Of a stretch of DNA of 64,000 nucleotides, positions 59,153-64,000 are shown piece by piece. Each line of letters opens with the position of its first letter. Position 1 is the stretch's first letter. The notes under the pieces are model-generated. The model did no database searches. It was not told the DNA's origin and worked only from the letters and a program-made list of their open reading frames with translations. The position numbers and the translations under genes are program-made. This DNA is from Acidobacteriota bacterium (GTDB taxonomy: Bacteria > Acidobacteriota > Thermoanaerobaculia > Gp7-AA8), in contig JAJPHC010000015.1 in NCBI GenBank assembly GCA_021325515.1, forward strand, positions 1 through 64,000. The letters run 5' to 3'.

Positions 59153-59202
59153 GGATTTCTCACGGGGTAGCGTTAGGACCGCGGAGTGTAGCAGATAGAG
59201 AG

Positions 59203-59285
59203 GATGGGACTATGGGACCTATAGGACCTATGGGCGGTCCGGGCGTTCCGCCTATAGGTCCCATAGGTCCTATAGGTCCCATTTC
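59203..59285. repeat. Inverted nonamer arrays between recG and trpS
   Basis: Left array (59203-59236) with ATGGGACCT/ATAGGACCT units; right array (59249-59285) complementary. Loop is about 12 nt. The recG stop is immediately beyond. Confidence 0.88.
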
Positions 59286-61349
59286 TCAATCACGTGCAGC
59301 GTTTGCAATCGTTACTCCGAGCAATTGGCCTAGCAGGTCCTTTGCGCGATCGAGGCCGTCACGCTCGATCAATTCGATCGCGACTCGCTGCGCCTTCTCG
59401 AGCAGGGCGTGATCGCGAAGGATGTTGCCGAAGCGGAAACGCGCAACGCCGCTCTGGCGCGTGCCGAGGAATTCGCCGGGACCGCGGATCTCGAGATCGC
59501 GCTCGGCGACGTCGAAGCCGTCTTTCGTCTGCTCGAACGTCTTCAATCTCGCGACCGCCTCGGGATTCGCCTTCTCTTCGCAGACGATGACGCAATACGA
59601 CTTCCGCTCGCCGCGGCCCACGCGGCCGCGAAGCTGATGGAGCTGCGAAAGGCCGAAGCGGTCCGCGTCGAGGATCACCATCATCGACGCGTTCGGAACA
59701 TCGATGCCGACCTCGATCACCGTCGTCGACACGAGGATGTCGATCTCGCCCATCTTGAAGCGCGCCATCGTCTCTTCTTTCATCGCCGCCGTCATTCGTC
59801 CGTGCAGCATCTCCACACGGCGATTCGGAAACCGCTGCTTCATCGCTTCGAAGCCGGCGGTCAGCGGCTTGAGATTCGACTTCTCCGACTCCTCGATGAT
59901 CGGGAAGACGACGTAGGTCTGCGCGCCGGCATCGATCTCTTCGTCGATGAACTTCCAGACCCGATCGAGCTGCGATGCCGTTCGCAGCACCGTCTTCACC
60001 TGCTGCCGTCCGGGCGGCAACTCGTCGATCACCGACAGCTCGAGATCGCCGTACATCGCGAGCGCGAGCGAACGCGGAATCGGCGTCGCGGTCATCACGA
60101 GAATGTCCGGAGTCTCGCCCTTCTCGAAGAGAGCCTGCCGCTGCTCGACGCCGAAGCGGTGCTGCTCGTCGACGATCGCCAGCCCGAGAGACTTGAAGCG
60201 GATCTTTTCTTCGAGGAGCGCATGGGTGCCGACGACAAGCTGGATCAAGCCTTCGCGCAGCCCGGCCTGCAGCGTGCGGCGCTCGCCGGCGGACATCGAT
60301 CCCGTGGCCTTGGCGATCACCAGCGACTTGTCAACTAGTTGACTAATTCGCTGGAAGTGCTGCTCGGCGAGAATCTCCGTCGGCGCGAGCAGCGCGACCT
60401 GATGGCCGTTGCCGATCACGATCACCGCCGCGATCAGCGCGACGATCGTCTTGCCGCTTCCCACGTCCCCCTGCAGCAGACGGTACATCGGCTTCGAGCC
60501 GCAGAGGTCATCGGCGATCTCCTTCACGACGCGCTTCTGCGCGTTCGTCAGTTTGAATGGGAGAATCTTCCGAACCTCGGCGCGGAGCTCTTCATCGATG
60601 TGAATGCGCCGCAGCTTCTTCTGACCTTCCTCCGCCGCGCGCCGCACGCGCAGCGCGAGCATGAAGCTGAAGAACTCCTGCAGGATCAGGCGGAGGTGCG
60701 CCGGCGACCGCTGCCGCAGAAACTGTTCGTCCAGCACTTCGGGGCGGTGAATCGCGAGCAGCGCTTCGCGCAGGCCGATCACGCCGAGCGTCTTCCGGAT
60801 CTCTTCCGGCATCGGGTCTTCGATCTCCGGCAGGACTTCGTCCAGCGCGCGTCCCACGATCTGCCGCAGCGTCTTCGGTGCGATCGTCCCGATCTTCGAA
60901 TAGATCGAAACGATCGATCCTTCATCATCCTCGCTGCCTTCGAACTTCTCCCAGTCGGGGCTGTCGATCTGCAGGTTGTAGGAGGTGAGCCGCGGAGTTC
61001 CGTAGACCGAGAGCCGGTCGCCGCGCGCGATCTGATCGGAGAGATACGGCTGGTTGAACCAGACCAGCTTGACCGAGGCGGTGCCGTCTTCGATGACCGC
61101 TTCGAAGATCTTCATCCGTTTCACGGGCGACACACGCGCGTGTGCGGAGAGGATGCGGCCGCGAATCAGAACGGGAGACTCGACGTGGCGCCCGAGATCC
61201 GCGATTCGCGTCGGATGGCGCCGGTCCTCGTACCGGTAAGGAAAAAACCAGAGAAGGTCGCGCGCCGTGGCGATGCCGGCGCTTTCGAGCGCCTTCGCAC
61301 GCCCCTCGCCGACGCCCTTCAGAAACTTGACGGGAGTGTCAGGACTCAC
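59286..61349 (-). CDS. recG: ATP-dependent DNA helicase RecG
   Basis: 687 residues from GTG 61349. Wedge domain, then helicase motifs RLLQGDVGSGKTIVALIAAV, VDEQHRFGVEQRQAL, and LHQLRGRVGRGERKSYC, then the conserved EFLGTRQSG. Remodels forks and Holliday junctions. Confidence 0.96.
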   Translation of the reverse strand: MSPDTPVKFLKGVGEGRAKALESAGIATARDLLWFFPYRYEDRRHPTRIADLGRHVESPVLIRGRILSAHARVSPVKRMKIFEAVIEDGTASVKLVWFNQPYLSDQIARGDRLSVYGTPRLTSYNLQIDSPDWEKFEGSEDDEGSIVSIYSKIGTIAPKTLRQIVGRALDEVLPEIEDPMPEEIRKTLGVIGLREALLAIHRPEVLDEQFLRQRSPAHLRLILQEFFSFMLALRVRRAAEEGQKKLRRIHIDEELRAEVRKILPFKLTNAQKRVVKEIADDLCGSKPMYRLLQGDVGSGKTIVALIAAVIVIGNGHQVALLAPTEILAEQHFQRISQLVDKSLVIAKATGSMSAGERRTLQAGLREGLIQLVVGTHALLEEKIRFKSLGLAIVDEQHRFGVEQRQALFEKGETPDILVMTATPIPRSLALAMYGDLELSVIDELPPGRQQVKTVLRTASQLDRVWKFIDEEIDAGAQTYVVFPIIEESEKSNLKPLTAGFEAMKQRFPNRRVEMLHGRMTAAMKEETMARFKMGEIDILVSTTVIEVGIDVPNASMMVILDADRFGLSQLHQLRGRVGRGERKSYCVIVCEEKANPEAVARLKTFEQTKDGFDVAERDLEIRGPGEFLGTRQSGVARFRFGNILRDHALLEKAQRVAIELIERDGLDRAKDLLGQLLGVTIANAARD

Positions 61350-61385
61350 GGGAACGATTGTCGCTGATTCTACGGAGCGTAGAGA

Positions 61386-62171
61386 CTAGTCGAAGACGGC
61401 CTTCATCGAGATCAGCCCGATCTTCACCAGATCGCCGTTGTGCATCGTGACCGGAACGCCGGTCGGGATGCGCTGATCGTTGACGTATGTGCCATTGACC
61501 GTTCCGACTTCCTCGAGGACGTGGTACTCGTTCCCGGCGCGAATGATCTTGGCGTGGCGGCGCGAGACGGAGCGGTTCTGATCGACGGAGGTGAGATCGA
61601 TGTCGGGGAGGATGCCGGTCACGGGATCGGCGCGGCCGATCGTCGTTTCGTCGCCGGACGAGAAGAAGAAGGCGGTGCCGGTGGCGACGTCGACCAGGCG
61701 ATGCCGCGTCGTCTTCTCCTGCGCGAGATGCGTCTCATCCATGGCGGAGTGATCGACGTCGACTTCCTTGCCGACGAGACGCTCGAGGAGTGAGTTCGCT
61801 TCGCGAAGACGCTTCGAGTACTTGCGGATGATGCGCACCGCGACTTCGGGATTCTTGCGGAGCATCTCATCGAAGCGCGCCCCGTTGATGACGACGACCC
61901 GCACCTCGGTGACGGCCACGGCATCAGCGGTGCGCGGCACGCTCTCGAGCACGGCCATCTCGCCGAAGAAATCGCCCTTCTCCAGTTTGGAGAGGACGTG
62001 CGACTCGCCGGCGATGTGCTTGACGATGTTCACCTCTCCTTCCTGGATGATGTACATGTCGGTGCCGAGGTCACCTTGCGTGAAGATCGTGTCGCCGGCG
62101 GCGAAAACTTGGCTGTTGTCCTTCACAGGATCCTTGCTCCCGCCGGTCGTCGTTTTGAAAACGGCCTTCAT
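61386..62171 (-). CDS. cNMP-binding and FHA domain protein
   Basis: 261 residues from ATG 62171. An N-terminal cyclic-nucleotide-binding domain (FAAGDTIFTQGDLGTDMYIIQEGEV, FFGEMAVLESVPRTADAVAV) is followed by helices and a C-terminal FHA domain (TTIGRADPVTGILPDIDLTS to VSRRHAKI and NGTYVND) that would bind phosphothreonine. No DNA-binding domain. A signal adaptor role is likely; partner kinase not in the window. Confidence 0.87.
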   Translation of the reverse strand: MKAVFKTTTGGSKDPVKDNSQVFAAGDTIFTQGDLGTDMYIIQEGEVNIVKHIAGESHVLSKLEKGDFFGEMAVLESVPRTADAVAVTEVRVVVINGARFDEMLRKNPEVAVRIIRKYSKRLREANSLLERLVGKEVDVDHSAMDETHLAQEKTTRHRLVDVATGTAFFFSSGDETTIGRADPVTGILPDIDLTSVDQNRSVSRRHAKIIRAGNEYHVLEEVGTVNGTYVNDQRIPTGVPVTMHNGDLVKIGLISMKAVFD

Positions 62172-62181
62172 GCGTTCAATC

Positions 62182-63099
62182 TTACCCGTTCGTGACAGCG
62201 GGCTCGGTGATCTCGAACACGCCTTGCGCAGTGGAGAGCCGGGCGTGAATTCCAATCGGCATCAGGAGATTGTCTCCGAGATGACCGAAAGGAATGTTGC
62301 GGATGACGGGGATGCGCATCGTTCCGAAAAATTCATGGAGAAATGCCAGCATTTCTGCATCGCTCCCACACCCTTTCAGTCCCCCAATGATGACCCCTCG
62401 GATGTTTTTCAGTCTACCCGCCAGTCTGAGGTGCGTCAACATTCGGTCGACGCGATAAACGGCTTCGTCGATGTCCTCCCAGAACCAGATTCCATCGTCG
62501 ATCCAGAAGTCGTACGGAGTCGCAGTGAGCGCGGTCGTGAGCGAGAGGCAGCCGCCGAAGAGAACACCTTCCGCATCGCCGGGATAGACGACCTGATCGT
62601 CGCCGACGGGCCAGGAGCGCGGCGCAGTGCCATCGAGAATCGACCAGAACCACGCTTCGCGATCGGGCGAGAGTCCATCGTGCCAGTCGGTATTCAGCAT
62701 CGGACCGTGAAAGGAAGCGACACCGCTGCGCATCGCGACGGCCTGATGCAATGCGGTCACATCGCTGAAGCCGATGATCGGCCGCGGATTCGCGGCAATC
62801 GCGCCGTAGTCGATGCGGTCAAGGATGCGATGCAGCCCGTAGCCGCCACGGGCGAAGAAGTAAGCGTCATAGTCAGGCGAGCGAAAAAACTCGTTGAGGA
62901 TCGAGACGCGCTCGTCATCGCTGCCGGCGAGATAGCGGTCGCGATGCGCGATGTTGGGAGCGAGCGTGACACGCAGACCACGCGAGCGAAGATTCGAAGC
63001 GGCAAGCTCGATGCGAGGAAGTTCGGAGGGAGAGGAAGCAGCAAGAACAGCGATGTGAGAAGTGGTGGTGAGCCGGCGAGGCTTGCGGAGTGATGTCAC
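62182..63099 (-). CDS. LD-carboxypeptidase (S66 family)
   Basis: 305 residues. S66 motifs: AYFFARGGYGLHRIL, nucleophile Ser in IIGFSDVTALHQA, and GGCLSLTTALTATPYDF, and late FGHLGDNLLMPIGI. LdcA enzymes trim the D-Ala of murein tetrapeptides in recycling. The start lies after a nonamer array. Confidence 0.92.
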   Translation of the reverse strand: MTSLRKPRRLTTTSHIAVLAASSPSELPRIELAASNLRSRGLRVTLAPNIAHRDRYLAGSDDERVSILNEFFRSPDYDAYFFARGGYGLHRILDRIDYGAIAANPRPIIGFSDVTALHQAVAMRSGVASFHGPMLNTDWHDGLSPDREAWFWSILDGTAPRSWPVGDDQVVYPGDAEGVLFGGCLSLTTALTATPYDFWIDDGIWFWEDIDEAVYRVDRMLTHLRLAGRLKNIRGVIIGGLKGCGSDAEMLAFLHEFFGTMRIPVIRNIPFGHLGDNLLMPIGIHARLSTAQGVFEITEPAVTNG

Positions 63100-63106
63100 G
63101 CGAACA

Positions 63107-63209
63107 TTATGGGACTATGGGACGGATGGGACGGATAGGACGGATGGGTTAGAACCGGTTGTCAGTCCCATCCGTCCTATCCGTCCTATCCGTCCCATAG
63201 TCCCATCCT
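63107..63209. repeat. Inverted nonamer arrays between rnpB and the carboxypeptidase gene
   Basis: Left array (63107-63148) with ATGGGACGG and ATAGGACGG units; right array (63165-63209) complementary. It directly follows the 3' end of rnpB and could fold into its terminator. Confidence 0.88.
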
Positions 63210-63214
63210 AAGAA

Positions 63215-63585
<371 letters not shown>

Positions 63586-63672
63586 AGGGAGGATAACAGA
63601 TTGGCTGCAGGAAAATTGCGCCGTTAAATAGTTGCCGGTAAATGCGTTATGAAAAATGTCGGCACGCCGACA

Positions 63673-64000
63673 TCAAAAATCCTGCCGGTTTTTCGGATCG
63701 GAAAACCATGCGGCCCAGTCCGCCGGATCGGGCGGTTCCTCGCGCTGCGTCGCGCGCAATTCGGCGACGAATGCATCCGCCGAAACGACGGAGACATGGC
63801 GGCCGGACACTCGCGCTGCCACCGCGCGATCCGAGGTCACGACAGTCCATCCTCGCCCGCTCGCCACGCGATCCACGATCAGTTCGTCCGCCTTCTTCGC
63901 GCCGGTGAAGACGACGCTCACATTGCCGAACGACTTCGCGAACGAGCCGGGTTCGGGGCCGTCGAAGAAGCAGACGACGCGCGTCTTCTTCATCCGCGCA
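63673..64000 (-). CDS. NYN/YacP-like RNase domain protein, N-terminus missing
   Basis: At least 109 residues; the frame is still open at the window edge, so the ATG at 63993 is probably internal. RVVCFFDGPE, KKADELIVDRVASG and WTVVTSDRAVAARV match the later half of YacP/NYN nucleases, whose first Asp motif would be upstream. It would act in RNA decay. Stop at 63673; the rnpB gene follows on the same strand. Confidence 0.7.
   Translation of the reverse strand, partial: ARMKKTRVVCFFDGPEPGSFAKSFGNVSVVFTGAKKADELIVDRVASGRGWTVVTSDRAVAARVSGRHVSVVSADAFVAELRATQREEPPDPADWAAWFSDPKNRQDF

Overview
The window is dense, GC-rich bacterial chromosome with no phage, insertion sequence or plasmid signature. 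The gene content points to a Gram-negative (diderm) bacterium: LPS transport (lptB, an LptC/LptA-type fusion, an LptF-LptG fusion), lipid A synthesis and flipping (lpxB, msbA), sigma-54, a regulatory PTS (HPr kinase, RapZ, EIIA-Man, HPr, enzyme I), and clusters such as yicC-gmk-rpoZ-coaBC and trpS-scpA-scpB-rluB-cmk-rpsA. I infer Acidobacteriota (Thermoanaerobaculia-like), with moderate confidence only; no rRNA is present to settle it.

Layout. 1-642: C-terminus of ATP-type PEP carboxykinase. 885-4036: membrane-stress operon (XRE regulator, NfeD, flotillin, PspA) behind a promoter/operator palindrome. 4079-6490: fused LptF-LptG. 6617-7531: CPBP protease. 7444-11998: methionine-type operon (trans-sulfuration enzyme, homoserine dehydrogenase, spermidine-synthase-like protein) with a leader encoding a Met-Met-Met peptide. 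12237-14301: parA, parB and a receiver protein. 14531-18497: secreted protein, bifunctional nuclease family protein, miaB, coiled-coil protein, cupin. 18494-29145: ptsI-ptsH-EIIA-rapZ-hprK, a vapBC module, hpf-rpoN-lptB-lptCA. 29206-34932: recJ, accA, priA. 34929-39152: secreted and membrane proteins and a family 4 uracil-DNA glycosylase. 39208-43356: four-gene chromate operon. 43341-50231: coaBC, rpoZ, gmk, yicC, a frameshifted acyltransferase, msbA, lpxB. 50332-63099: a long minus-strand run from small membrane proteins through sppA, rpsA, cmk, scpAB, trpS and recG to an LD-carboxypeptidase. 63215-63585: RNase P RNA. 63673-64000: part of a NYN-domain protein.

The most unusual structure is non-coding. 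Many gene ends carry short tandem repeats with a 7- or 9-bp period, nearly always as two inverted arrays that would fold into long RNA hairpins. At least six unit sequences occur at ten loci. A second set of short REP-like hairpins overlaps stop codons or supplies protein termini (PspA, the cyclodeaminase, ChrA, ScpA). Other regulatory candidates are a 21-bp bidirectional promoter giving two leaderless mRNAs (udg and its neighbour), a leaderless chrB start behind a perfect 18-bp palindrome, and a methionine leader-peptide attenuator candidate. One lipid-acyltransferase gene is split by an 11-A run ending in a dnaX-type slippery heptamer.
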